Made by a program: the position numbers and the translations under genes. Below, in pieces: positions 1 through 10,660 of a stretch of 42,676 nt of DNA. The notes beneath the pieces are model-generated. The model saw only the letters and a program-made list of their open reading frames with translations, was not told the DNA's origin and made no database searches. How positions within the stretch are numbered: the stretch's first letter is position 1; every line of letters begins with the position of its first letter. This DNA is from Ectocarpus siliculosus (lineage: Eukaryota > Sar > Phaeophyceae > Ectocarpales > Ectocarpaceae): positions 2,855,337-2,898,012 of the forward strand of contig FN649738.1 of assembly GCA_000310025.1 (NCBI GenBank), given 5' to 3'.

Positions 1-104
1 CCTGGTTTTAAAAAAGTTTTTTTTTTTGGGGGGGGGGTAGCAAATGGTTTAAGGGTTAAGGCAGGGAAAACGGGGTCCCCCCCCCCCCCCCCCCCCCACG
101 CTCC
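1..104. other. Low-complexity window edge
   Basis: Runs of T, G and C (T8G9-like at 20-38, C18-like at 77-97) dominate this stretch. Homopolymers of this kind next to an in-frame stop in the following exon suggest an assembly edge or low base quality. No feature is supported here. Confidence 0.6.
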
Positions 105-3100
105 AACATCACTCAAGATACTTTAGCCCGATGGAACAACCTTATCAAGGACGGCATTTACGAATGACCATGCTCAGAACAACGGTTTAGGCGCGACTCC
201 CCCGACGTACTGTACGCTAACCAAACCTCCGTTCGTACACTAACTGCTCCATATGTCACCCCGCAAACACTGCAGGAAGACCACGTGTGGACGATCGAGA
301 CCTGCATGGAGACCATCAACCTCCTGCGCGCTCGGAACAATGCTCTCAAGGAGCAGCTGCTCGACGTCGACACGAACTTCACCGACCACGTGCAAGCGCG
401 GCAGCGGAAGATCCAGGAGCTCACCCTGGCGGTCGAGAGCGCCTCCGCGATCAAAGAACAGTGAGATAGGAAAAGGGCTTTCGGGGCAGGGCGTCTGTGT
501 TGGTTCCTCCTGGTCCCAGCCCCACGGCCCCCCTGCTGCACCTAGAATTGGCATGCGTGATCGATCGTCAAGCGTCTGAAGGAAATCGACGATTCAGTTT
601 TCCCTCATGCCTCCCCCTGAACGGAATTGTCTAGCGCGACTACTTCAATACACGGGAAAGGTGTGCACTGCGGTCATAAGAGACCGTCGAGAGGACGGTC
701 GTATCCTTAGATAACTCCTCCCCCTTCTACCTCGCCTGACCAGGTTGTCTCGCCTACCATGGTCGATTCGACAAATCTTGTCTCCACCGACCTGCAACAA
801 TCGCCCCGCCCTTTTCCTATCGTCGGCCCCCTTCCGTCAACCGCAAGCACAGGCTTGAAGCGACCGTGGAGTCGGAGAGAGGCGACCGCCGGCGGCAGGA
901 GAGGGACCAGCAGCGCCAGAGGGAAGCGGAAGCTGCTGCCTATCAGGAGACCATAAAAGTGGGTTACTAACGATACCTTCCCGGTGAACGAGTGCTCTAT
1001 CGCCATCACCACCGCCGTCCTGTTTGTTTTGCCAACGCGCGCGCCAGTCTCGTGTTTCTCTCTCCTCCACTCACTTTGACGGAGTCTGGGCCCACGAAAC
1101 TCGACCCGGCATACTTCCTGCCCCTTCCTCTCGCTGAAGTACAGCGTGCGCCACCACTTGACCACCAGGGAGTCAAGAATTTCAGCATCGAAGAGAGACC
1201 ACTTTAAGAACCTGGCCACAAGAAAACTGGTCTTCAGCAAAAAAGCATACACTCAAACTTACATAGCCGGTAGGGTACACCACAGATAAGGCAAGAGACG
1301 AGCCTCGCTCAAAGTAGTAAGAGGTTCTGAAGTGGTGGCGCGTACACTGTGCAATGAGCGGAAATTTTCTTGTGACTGACCGTAGCTCGTCGGCTCCGTC
1401 CTGGGGCTAGGTACTCCGGACACACAATACCGGTACAATAGTGCTCTCCTTCCTAGACTCTGTCGACTTCGTATCTCCGAAGGAAAGGACTTCTGTCTAT
1501 CTGTTTCTCTCTGAATCTCTTAGTAGGTAAATCTCGTCCTTGTTGTAGGCTCAGACAGCCAGGACGGAGAGCTTGCAAGTCTTCTCTGATTACACGATGA
1601 CGATCGACTCGCTGCTGCTGCTGCGCAAAGCAGGCTCTCACGTCTGAGGTGGAGAGCTTGCAGGGGTATTCTGGCGAGAGGGACCGCGTCAACGCCCAGC
1701 TAGCGGCGCTCGAAGCGGCAAACGCGGAGCTTCAGGATCAGCAAGAGATAAAGGTCGGTTCGTTCGGGCGCTGGTTTGACATGAAAACGTTCAGCTAGTC
1801 TTCCACGACGATGATCGACTCGCCGCTATGCAATGCAGGATGGCTTGCGGCGATGCCTCTAATCGCTGGTTGCGACGAAATTGTCGATGGTGTGACCGTT
1901 GAAGGCTTCTTCCCCCCCCGCCCCGCCCCTGCCGCTGTGCTTGCTTGCTGCTGCTGCGCAATTGTATTTGCACTACAACACCCTCTCGAACGCAACAACA
2001 ACACGGATGGCGACGAATAACAAATACGACTGATGTCGCCGGCAACAACCACAACGACAACACACGACTGAAGCTTCAATCGCTGAGGAAGAAGCTCTCG
2101 GAGGTTGAAGCGGCAAAGGAAGACGAGGTCGCCCGGTTGGTGCTCGAGGCGAAGGAGAACATGCGCGATGAGGTACATACTGCTAACGTGGAAGGTTTTT
2201 TATGTTGTGGTGTTCGTGCTCTTCACCGCCGTTGAGTTGGCTGTTCATTGCTGTTGTAGTTTTCGCCTTGTTCACATTCAGCAACATCTAGGTGCCGCCC
2301 CAGTTGTGCACGGACGTAACTCGTACGGACGTCAGCAGGCTGACTTTCCTTAAATGACAATGCAAAGTTCTCATTGGAATTTTGACGCTCGGTGTACTTC
2401 GCCACTGATCGGGAAGGAAGCGTGCCGAAGTCGAACATCGTCGTTTTCAAGCCCGTCCATGAGGTCCTTACTTGTAGCAAGAATAACATGTACAAGCTGC
2501 ATCCTCTCTGGTGCGCAGAGTAACAGCGAAGCAAACAAGCTCAAGGTGAAGGGGGAAGCGGGAGGGGGGCAATAACCATCCACTGGTACACGATAGAAAA
2601 GCCCTCCCCGATGTTTAGGGGCAAGCCTTTAATGTGTCTGTGCCATGCAGTAATTTGCTGACCGAGTGACAGATAGCTCAGCGGTTATTTCCACCCACTT
2701 CCCTCCGCAGGTCGAGATCGCGTTCGGGGGCGCACACGAAAGACTCCTTCAGGAAAACCAGGAGCTGAAAGACAAACTGAAGCAGCTCGACTCCAAGCTT
2801 CAGGCGAGCTTAGCTTGTCAGCCTTTCTCGCCAACGCTCGTAACAATTTCGCGGGGGGGGGGTCACCCAAACGATGTACGCTGCAAATCGATCATAGTCT
2901 TCTTAGAAACTAATATTGACGAGCGAGATTCTTCGAGCCTTGTGCTAGGAGCATGATGTCGCTCATGCAGTCGCCTAGTTTATCTTCCTCACATGATACC
3001 AGTAGAGTTTCACATGGTTTGAAATCCACCCACTACGGATATCGTTGTCGGCACACAATTTTTGCTGCCGAATGCGTTGTTCTTTTCATGCTTCTCCGAG

Positions 3101-4813
3101 GAACGCTCTCCGCTAAACGCGGCATATCCCAGAGCCGCACTCCCTCCCCCCCCCGACTTTCCCCTCCCGCTCTTTGTTTCCACCGGCAACGAGCAGATTA
3201 TTCTGTCGGAGCTTGAGCACGAGACCGCGGCAAAGGCGGGCTTGAAGACGGAGCTGGAGATAGCCAGAGCCATGGAGAGCAAATCGGCGGGGAAAATCAA
3301 GTACTACATGAGGGTACGGCATTGTTGTTGTTGTTGTTGTTGTTTTTGTTATCGTCGTCGTCGTCGCAGTTGTTGTTGTGGTTGCTGTTGAAGCACCCAC
3401 TTTACCGTGTAATTTATGTACAATCCTCCACCTCACACTGTCAGAGTCCCCCCCCCTCTCTCTCTTGTCGGTCAGATGCTGAAACGGAGCGCCGCCGAGC
3501 TCGCTCATCAGTGTGAGAGTGGCGGCCACAACAGAGGGTACGGGTCATCATTTTTCAACGACCATGGAGGGAATGCCGCCGCTGCCGATGAGGCGTCGAA
3601 CCTACGAGGGTGCCAATCGTCCAGCTTAGAAGGAAGAAGCAAGGCGGGGGCAGGAAGAGGAGACGGGGTAAGAAAGGCGCCGTCTAAGGGGGGCACAAGA
3701 CCGGGGACCGCGCCGGCCAAGGTTCGCTCAGGCGGGGGCAGGGTCGGGGGAAGAGAAGGCGGCGGCCATGGAAACAACGGCAAAGCAGGAGAGCAGGAAT
3801 CCCTCAACAGCGCAATTTTGATTGACGGAGATTGTGCGCGTCAAAGAAGCGGCTGCTGCAGCGGCGGCGGCGGCCGCGGCCCCGGCTGTGAAAAAAACAG
3901 CCAACCACACACCCCAACCGATAAACCAAATCAACTGAGGAAAAGGAGGGCACAAACCGCGGCACGATCGCGAGCCAGCGCCCCAACTGATAACGTCGGC
4001 GGCAACTACGGTAGCCGATGCTGGTGTGGCAGTGGAGGCAACGGGGCAGGAACCGGGAAACGCTGCAGTACTTGTGCAGGGGGGACCAAGAGACATCCCA
4101 GGAGAAGGGCTCAGACCGCGGACCGATCTCGAGCACGGTCGTCCGCGAACGGCTCACCCCAGTACAACATATGTGGCCGCAATTATTACCCCGCACCAGA
4201 AACACCCCCCCCGCCGTCACAATCCAGGCCTCCTCCTCCTCGGACCGGCGGCGACGGCGGGGGCGACGCAGACTACGTTCCCGTCATGGCCGCCGACGGA
4301 AGGGTCGACCAAGCCCCGGCAAGGGGCACGATTGATGTGGTCGACACCATCGGCCGACACGCGCAGAGAAGAACGCCGCAGGCGGGGACAGGGAGGGGAG
4401 GTGCCAGCGATGGCCAGCGCAGCGACGGGGGACCGGGGCAAGAAAATATCGAGGAAAACGAAGCTGCTGCTGTCGCCGCCACTGCCGAAGGAAGGAAAGC
4501 GGGAGGACGAGGACGAGGAGAAGGAGAGGCGGTGCTTCTGGCCGAAAGGAGGGTTCCGCAGGCACCGACGTGCGAGATGGCACGACCGCCAAACGGTGGC
4601 AGCAGGAGCGGTGGGCAGCAAAAAATGAAGCACGACGTGGGGGCGGCAGCGGCGGCGGCGGAAGTGGCAGCGGTGAATGGAGGGGCAGTGGGAGATCTCC
4701 CCCCCTCCCGCTGCCCGAAGGAGGGGGTCGACATGGAAAGATCGGGGTCCGCAGGGGACGGGCGAGCTGTGCAGGTGTGCCATCGCGACGAAAGAGAATA
4801 TATACTTATATAA
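105..4813 (+). CDS. Multi-exon coiled-coil protein (5' partial)
   Basis: I do not recognise the exact family. Exons that fit by splice site and phase are 105-460, 853-958, 1634-1753, 2074-2172, 2711-2803, 3197-3313 and 3476 onward. Junctions are phase 2 at 460/853 and phase 0 afterwards, as is common in coiled-coil genes. The product is almost continuous heptad-type helix rich in Glu, Lys, Gln, Leu and Ala (for example ERDRVNAQLAALEAANAELQ in exon 3). It starts with a short non-coiled segment (DTLARWNNLIKDGIYE). The arrangement recalls ciliary coiled-coil proteins of the DUF4515/CFAP type, but that is a weak inference. Oddities: an in-frame TGA at 165-167 close to the window edge; a GC donor at 2804; and a GC-rich last block (3476-4813) where all three forward frames look partly coding, so the C-terminus is uncertain. 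Intron 2 holds a small inverted-repeat element. Confidence 0.6.
1142..1349. mobile_element. Small pogo-type MITE relic
   Basis: A 208-bp segment in an intron of the coiled-coil gene. The left end begins CAG, then CGTGCG and CCACCACTT. The right end, read in reverse complement, begins CAG, then TGTACGCG and CCACCACTT, followed by CAGAACC. A TA precedes the left end at 1140-1141; the right flank is TG instead of TA. An inner pair (CCACTTTAAGAACC at 1199 and AGGTTCTGAAGTGG at 1322) is also inverted. The segment 1298-1337 is visibly related to the right end of the 1.8-kb element at 18569-20386 (shared GAGCCTCGCTC and AAGAGGTTCT). I take it as a decayed non-autonomous relative. Confidence 0.55.
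3322..3392. repeat. TTG/TCG trinucleotide repeats in intron
   Basis: An intronic microsatellite directly after the donor at 3314: a run of TTG units, then a run of TCG units, then a second TTG-type run. It ends upstream of the pyrimidine-rich acceptor at 3475. Confidence 0.8.
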
Positions 4814-5884
4814 CAGGTCTATTTCTGGAAAACCCGTGGAGGCTTCTGTATGAGCGAATAGTCCTGTAGCGTTCTCACAAGATGTAGCATACGAAGCTAT
4901 GAGTTGTTCCTGACGAAGCACATGGGAGACCTGTTCGTACGCCACCAATTGCACGATCTGTCTATGCAAGACAACGCGGTAGGGGTGAGGATGGGCGGTC
5001 GCACGGGTGATGGGTATCGACGACAGGAAAAGGGGTAGACCCTTGCACTTGACTTGGGGCTCTAAAGATGCTTCTCCTTGACGCAGATAAGCATCCCTAC
5101 GTTGGCGGCATGCACTCTGCCATCTGTCTGTATCAGCCGTGCTGACGCCAGGAAAACGAGCGTGAGCTGTGGAGATGGCCTCTAGACGGGTGCAACCTCC
5201 TCGATGTTCTGTCGAGGACGTTTCCCTCCTTTCTCGGAGTGGTGGAAAGACAAGACGACCTGGCCGGCGAGCAGAGGCATAAAACGTAGAATACATACAA
5301 GAACTGCTGTGTCCTTCTGTTTTTAGTCCTCGATTCCATGACGGCTTCCTCGCTGTGCAACCGCTAGTGCTTCTGCGGTAGTACTTCGGGCGTATGCAAG
5401 CTCGTCGGGACGAAACAAGGGAGCAGCAAAGAGTGTGCTCAAATCCAAACCAATCGATTATTCCGTTCGTCACTTCGTCACCCCTTGGGCTCCACTCGAA
5501 CAAATCTAGGAAGACTAGGCGATCGTGACGCAGTGCGGGCTAGACCTGGGCGCTACATCACACGGTTGTTTATGATCCTGGTCGGTGAGTAGACAGTATC
5601 ACTTACCTATGATTCTTGCCGCTTCACACCATGTGGAAGTTAAGTTTGTGCTATCCGTCTTGGGCAAAAAATATCCTCCGTCGTCGTGCAGTGTTGGCGG
5701 GACTTGGACGAATACCTTCAGCATCGCGGCGGTGGCAACACGTCTCGTGCTGACCGTCCGGCCACTTGCGGTGGAGTCCTGCAGAGGAGCCCCCGAAGGC
5801 CATCAGGTGGTGGTGTGACGGTTTGCTGTCGTCGGCGTCGTCGTCGGCGTCGTCTTTGTTGTTATTCTCGGTGACGGAGGTTGC
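4814..5884. other. No supported gene; probable 3' UTR and spacer
   Basis: The frame of the upstream gene ends at 4811-4813. What follows has lower GC and no exon with matching splice signals on the plus strand. A long antisense open frame (4217-5503) crosses this stretch; it is treated as a finding, not as a gene. Confidence 0.4.
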
Positions 5885-6105
5885 GATTGTGGTTGTGGTC
5901 ATGGTCATGGTTATGGTTATGGTTATGGTTATGGTGGTCATGGTCATGGCTATGGTTATGGTTATGGTTATGGTGGTTATGGTTATGGTTATGGTTATGG
6001 TTATTGTTATTGTTATGGTTATGGTTATGGTTATTGTTATTGTTATGGTTGTGGTTATGGTTATGGTTGTGGTGGTCATGGTGGTGGTGATTGTGGTGGT
6101 ATTAA
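5885..6105. repeat. GGTTAT hexanucleotide array
   Basis: About 220 bp of GGTTAT units with scattered GGTCAT, TGTTAT and GGTTGT variants. The plus strand is almost free of C and shows strong G+T asymmetry. The array is translatable as Met-Val dipeptides, but this is a by-product of the repeat. It sits between two genes. Confidence 0.9.
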
Positions 6106-6575
6106 TTTCAATCGGTCCCGTTAGGAAATGTGAAAGGAAGTTGTGACATGCTTAATTCATCGCCAGCCAAGGTCAACCGCCACAACCACGGCAAAGGCAA
6201 CGTTCACGGCAGCAGCACGTGCCAAACTCGCTGAGGCGCATCGATGTTGATGGTACCCTTCATACCGTCAATCGCGAACAATCGACGTTATCCGTCGCAG
6301 CTTCGTGTAGGATGCAACGTCTATTTCCTGCAGAGACGTGCATGGATGATGGTGTGGGTTGTGCCTACGCCCAGCCCTTTTTTCCCTCGATGGTGTCTCT
6401 GTCGGGGGCATGAGTGCGGTCAGCACCATTGACAATCACCGGAGTGTCCAAGACGCTGGGCTCATGCCCGCAATAAATTTAACCGCTTACGCTCCCTCTC
6501 CCTCGCCCGTTTCCGTCCCCTCTCTCCGTGACCCTCACCAAACACACGCAACCAAACGCCCTTTCCAAAAAACAG
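6106..6575 (+). other. Possible additional upstream exon
   Basis: At about 6168-6245 one plus frame reads an Ala/Thr/Lys-rich helix-like stretch (TAAARAKLAEAHR) behind the acceptor ATCGCCAG. It may be an earlier exon of the next gene, or a late exon of the coiled-coil gene. No good donor follows, so I do not join it to either. Confidence 0.25.
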
Positions 6576-8297
6576 CGGCGAGCCACCAGACGAAGTGCGC
6601 CCTCCGGCATAACCAGCACCACCAGCACAACACAGGACGAATTATCTTACACTCAGATTACCACGGTGGCCAAGGGGAGAGTTCCGATCCCTACAAACGG
6701 CGATCGAGTCGGCCGCGGCCTTGGACGGCTGGCGCCCATCTCTGCCATGGCAGCAGCGGCGGCGGCCGCGGGAAACAGAACTGGTGGGATAGGTTAGGAG
6801 GGAAGGGCGGCAATGGAGTGGAAGATAATGGATCGCGTTACAAGGGGGGAGTGGAAACCCGCGGCGGCAGGCTTTGGGGGGACCACGATGAGGTACAAGT
6901 GTGCCTTCGTGACACCCGGCGTCAACCGGTTCTTCTGCCCATGCATTTATCACTGCCCACGCCTGGCGGCAATTTTCCAAGAACCCAGAAACGGTTGGTG
7001 TTGTAGGACGTCAACCCATCGATCGATGTGTGTGTTCTCGATGTTGGTCCGGCACGTGCAAAATGGCTTTGTCGATTACAAAAACGGCACACTGCACCCC
7101 CCGTCTCCCCCCCTAAACAAACAAAACTTGCACGTCCTTCTCGACAGAACCGTGAGCACGAGTTGTTCCAAACTCTCATCAGAAGGGCAGATCCGGAGAA
7201 GGACGCAGCGAACAGCTGGACACAGCAGAACCTTGACCTCGACAACGAGCCCGCTCTTCGAGTCGACGATCACGACAGGAATTGCGACACTCTCGCCGTC
7301 GGTCAGCAGTCGTGGGGGGAAGAAGAACGGCTTCTCAGGGCGGTGGATGACGGTGACCTGGACCTGTAAGTTGGCCCCGGCCCCATACTGCATGCCCTGA
7401 GCATTGCTTCTTGTTCTCGTAGCTTGTAGATATAATCGTGCTAGTTAAAGCTGCGACTGTAGCAAAGAACGTCGTTCTCCTTGGCCGGGTTATTCGCGTT
7501 TCGCTGAATCGGCGACCCCTGCAACTATAGCGTTGATATCGGGGATTCGGAAAGGACGCCGGTTTTCCGGCGGGGTGGACGACGGTCACCCTGATCGTTG
7601 AATCAGGCGGAGGTCGAGAGGGTAGCCATAATAATGACCAAAGAGAGTATAACCGGCTGGCTCTTCCGTTTGCTGGCACGCGCGAAGTGGGCGCCTGACT
7701 CTCATTCTCGAAACGACCCCCCCTATACCCCCCACCCCTGGGAACAGGCTCTCACCCCGTGGCAGGCAACAACAAGATAACTGCCATAACCCTCCTTCAA
7801 GAGCCGCCAGAGCACGGGCGGCGCTTGCCGTCGCAGCGAAGGGGGGCCCCTTCGCCGCCAGCCCGCCGCGCCCGCAACAGACGGTGCTCGTGCGGGAGAG
7901 GCTCGGCGGCGTCGGCACCGGCGCGCCGACGGCACCCCGACAGTCGGAGATCGATGCGGTAGCCGCCGAGGAAGCTGCCAAGGCGGTGATGGAGGCCGCC
8001 ACTGCCCAAAGGGCGGCGCAGAGGCTAGCCGCGGCGGCGGCGGCGGCGGCGGCGGCGGCTCAACTAACGGGGGAAGCGGGTGGTGTTGGTGTTGGTGTGG
8101 CTCCGGCGGAGGCGGGAGGAGCGGGAGCGACAACGGCGGCGGAGAATGCCACTGACGAGGGTGGAGACGGCGGTAATGACGGTGGTGGTGCCTCTGGCGG
8201 CTTCTCTCGGCAAGACATGATGATGATGGCCGGGGAACCCGCCGGACAGAGAGGAGCGGGAGAGACACCCCCCTCGCGGGGTTCACTTCATTCCTAA
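6576..8297 (+). CDS. Unrecognised Ala-rich protein, C-terminal exons
   Basis: The two 3' exons are well supported. Exon 7148-7365 follows a T/C-rich acceptor and ends in a GTAAGT donor, phase 2. Exon 7766-8297 starts after GGCAG with one base that restores the frame, and runs 177 codons to a TAA. The first of these is acidic and hydrophilic (REHELFQTLIRRADPEKD). The last has an Ala run of about eleven, Gly/Ala-rich acidic spacers and a Met4 run. An earlier exon, 6576 to about 6783, opens behind AAAAAACAG and also holds an Ala7 run. Its phase does not match 7148 directly, so an exon between them is missing or a boundary is wrong. No domain is recognised and the start codon is not located. Confidence 0.5.
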
Positions 8298-9000
8298 CAC
8301 CTGTTGGAGGAGTGTAGTGGATCGGAGAACTGTAAGGGCGTTGAGCCACGGTTAAGTTTAGAGGAGCCGCTCGGGTACACCATGAAGAAAATCACAAAGC
8401 ATGTGCAAGGTAGGACCTTGGAGATGTACTACACCATTCATACCGTTGCCTGTGATGATCACATTCGTGCGGTGGCAACATCCGATGCCGTGATCCCGCT
8501 ATATTTAGCTGTCGAGGGGAGTCGGCCTTACAACTCCATTGCCACTTTACCCTCGTCGTTTGAACACTGAACACAGTTTTCGAGACAGAGCACCGCTGTG
8601 ACTCGATCGTGAGGACATCGCCAACCCTCGGGTGCTCCGACTCTTGTCCCGCGTTGGTCGTCATCAGCTTCTTTGCTCACCTTCTGGGCGTTTCGAGCCC
8701 GTTAACATTTACCTCCGTAGGGCTACAGAACGTAGCGGTCGCGGCTCCCTCTTGGCAGTCACATCGACCAGCGGACGTACAGTAGTCGTCATCCCATGAG
8801 ATCTCACAATCGCCCGCATTGTCCATCACAACCAACTGTTTAGCTCCATGAGCATCGGAGAAAATGTGTGTGCGGGGGGGGCACACTTCTGCTTGCGATC
8901 GGCACTCGAACCCGCGGATGACATTCCCACCTCAAAACATTTGTTTCGCTCGAAGACCTATCCAACGGAGCGAATGTGATGAACCTCTTCCTGCGGTACT
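8298..9000. other. No supported gene
   Basis: The stretch after the stop at 8297 shows short open frames only, with no exon pair that agrees in phase. It probably contains the 3' UTR of the upstream gene. Confidence 0.4.
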
Positions 9001-9111
9001 CACTGATGTTTGGACACCAAATGCACTGATATTTTGATTCCAGATCACTCATGCTTTGGTTTCACATCACTCATGTTTGGAGTCCAGATCACCGATGTTT
9101 GGATTCCAGAT
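9001..9111. repeat. 22-bp tandem repeat, five imperfect copies
   Basis: Copies start at about 9001, 9024, 9046, 9068 and 9090. The consensus is close to CACTSATGTTTGG followed by ATTCCAGAT. The first copy is 23 bp and the rest 22 bp. The repeat lies in the spacer between two convergent genes. Confidence 0.85.
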
Positions 9112-9882
9112 CAGGACACCCTCCCCAGAGTTTGGGCCAACCATCCTTAAGCCGCTCACGACTCACGATCCCCCGACTTTCCAACAAACCAATGAAGGAA
9201 GCCTCAAATTCAAGACACCACCTGATCCTCGTTTCTATTGCAGTGGCAGCTGCTGCTGCCGCTGTTGAGATCATTGTCGTCTACCCAAGAATCGCCACAG
9301 CCCGTACAAAACCAACGGCAAGATAACAGATTTATTTCTTGATATTACCTAATCGCCAAAACTGCCCCAAAACGAAAGACGCCACAAGCTTCTCGCGGAA
9401 GGCAATGCTCCCACGTGTTGAACCATTTCTCGAAAACTTTAATACGGCTTGCTTCTGAAAGGAGCTTCGCTTCCATGTGCCCCGTTGTAGGTGGACAAAG
9501 AGACGGTACATTTATTCGTTTGTTCCACGTAAGCCAGGGACATTAACAAGAGCAAAGCACGTTAACATCTCACAGGGGTAGAAAACACTAGAAAACTTAA
9601 CAAGATCGACATTATGTACGAACATATACAAATGTCTGACACGCATCGATAAATACAGGCAAAACAAACAACTTGCCCCGACGAAAACACGCGGTCACAC
9701 CCCCAAAAGATCAGTACATGCCCGACTTCCATGTGTGGTGCGAGAGAGAGAGAGACTGACGGAGACAGAGTGACATTCTCGTTTCCATCCACAGTTTCGA
9801 CTCCCCCCCTGCTCGCTCACGACAGCAACAAAACGAATGCTGGGGGGTCCAAAACAGTTTCGACATCGGATCGTGAGGATGT
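9112..9882. other. No supported gene; spacer and RPAC2 3' flank
   Basis: No phase-consistent exons were found on either strand. A short GA repeat lies near 9742. The region immediately before 9883 is expected to hold the 3' UTR of the minus-strand RPAC2 gene. Confidence 0.35.
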
Positions 9883-10660
9883 TCATGATTCCTCGTCCTC
9901 CGCATCAGGTATCTCTCGCTCCACGCGCTCCTCCAGAATATTACACAGATCCCTAAGATCTCGCAACCCCTCCTTCAATAGTTCCAGCGCTGGTCGACCT
10001 GCCCAACAGAAAAGCGGTGCAATCGCAGCAAAGTTGACGACGGTTCTAAACAGCAAAAAACGCACGCGTCGAAACGGTAGGTGATGTTCTTCAGGAGGGA
10101 AGCTACCCTGTTGCCTCAATTCTCTTGGCAGCTTGTCGGTCTAAGCGATGAGCACGGTTTGCTGAAATTCGAGGAAATCTGTGGCTCGAGGTACAGCAGC
10201 AGTGCACGGAACTTGAGATTTGCAAGGGAACGACGCCTTGCACACATTTTTTTTTGTTGTTGTCCATTTTTGTACCTGTAGTTTGAAGCCTGAGGTTCAT
10301 CTTGGGCTCTGACGGGTGGGGAACGCTGTACCCGCAAAAGTCCACCTCTTTGTTCTGCATCAGCACGTGACGCAAGGCGTTTCCGAGCGTGTGGTCTTCG
10401 TCTCTGACAAAAAATCATATGGCGGCGTTGCACGCGACAGCGGCGGGCGAAGCACGGAATCGAGTTGGCGGTGTTGTATGGAAATGACGGCAGGGTCTAC
10501 ACATGCTCTTGACGGTAAATACTGCTGGGATGTTTTACTTTTAATAATAAGATATTTTTACTGTGGATGACAGGCGTACAGATGACGTCACCACTGGCGC
10601 ACATGCACAAGTTTACTTCAGAAGTAGGACCAACCTCCGCTGCGACTCCTCCAAAGCTAC
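9883..10660 (-). CDS. RPAC2: DNA-directed RNA polymerase I/III subunit RPAC2 (AC19)
   Basis: RPAC2 pairs with RPAC1 as the alpha-like assembly platform of nuclear RNA polymerases I and III. Exons on the minus strand are 10660-10617, 10403-10276 and 9998-9883, ending in TGA. Phases match at both joins (2/1, then 1/2). The product shows the family signature: [17 protein letters not shown], then [20 protein letters not shown], then LQTTG. A C-terminal amphipathic helix ([17 protein letters not shown]) follows, with an acidic end (DAEDEES). This is the usual AC19 fold and C-terminal length. The first exon shown has 44 nt ([15 protein letters not shown]) and lacks a start codon. An upstream piece ending near 10940 (from MVAISMSLEP, donor GTAGCA, phase 0) is a possible first exon but is unproven. 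Confidence 0.9.

Noticed and set aside
5885-6105. Interstitial telomeric repeat
   Set aside because: The unit is GGTTAT/GGTCAT, not TTAGGG or TTTAGGG; shared period alone is not enough.
5881-6146. Met/Val or Leu/Trp repeat protein
   Set aside because: A translation of the hexamer microsatellite in several frames; no flanking coding signal.
9001-9111. CRISPR array
   Set aside because: Copies are directly adjacent without unique spacers, and the context is eukaryotic.
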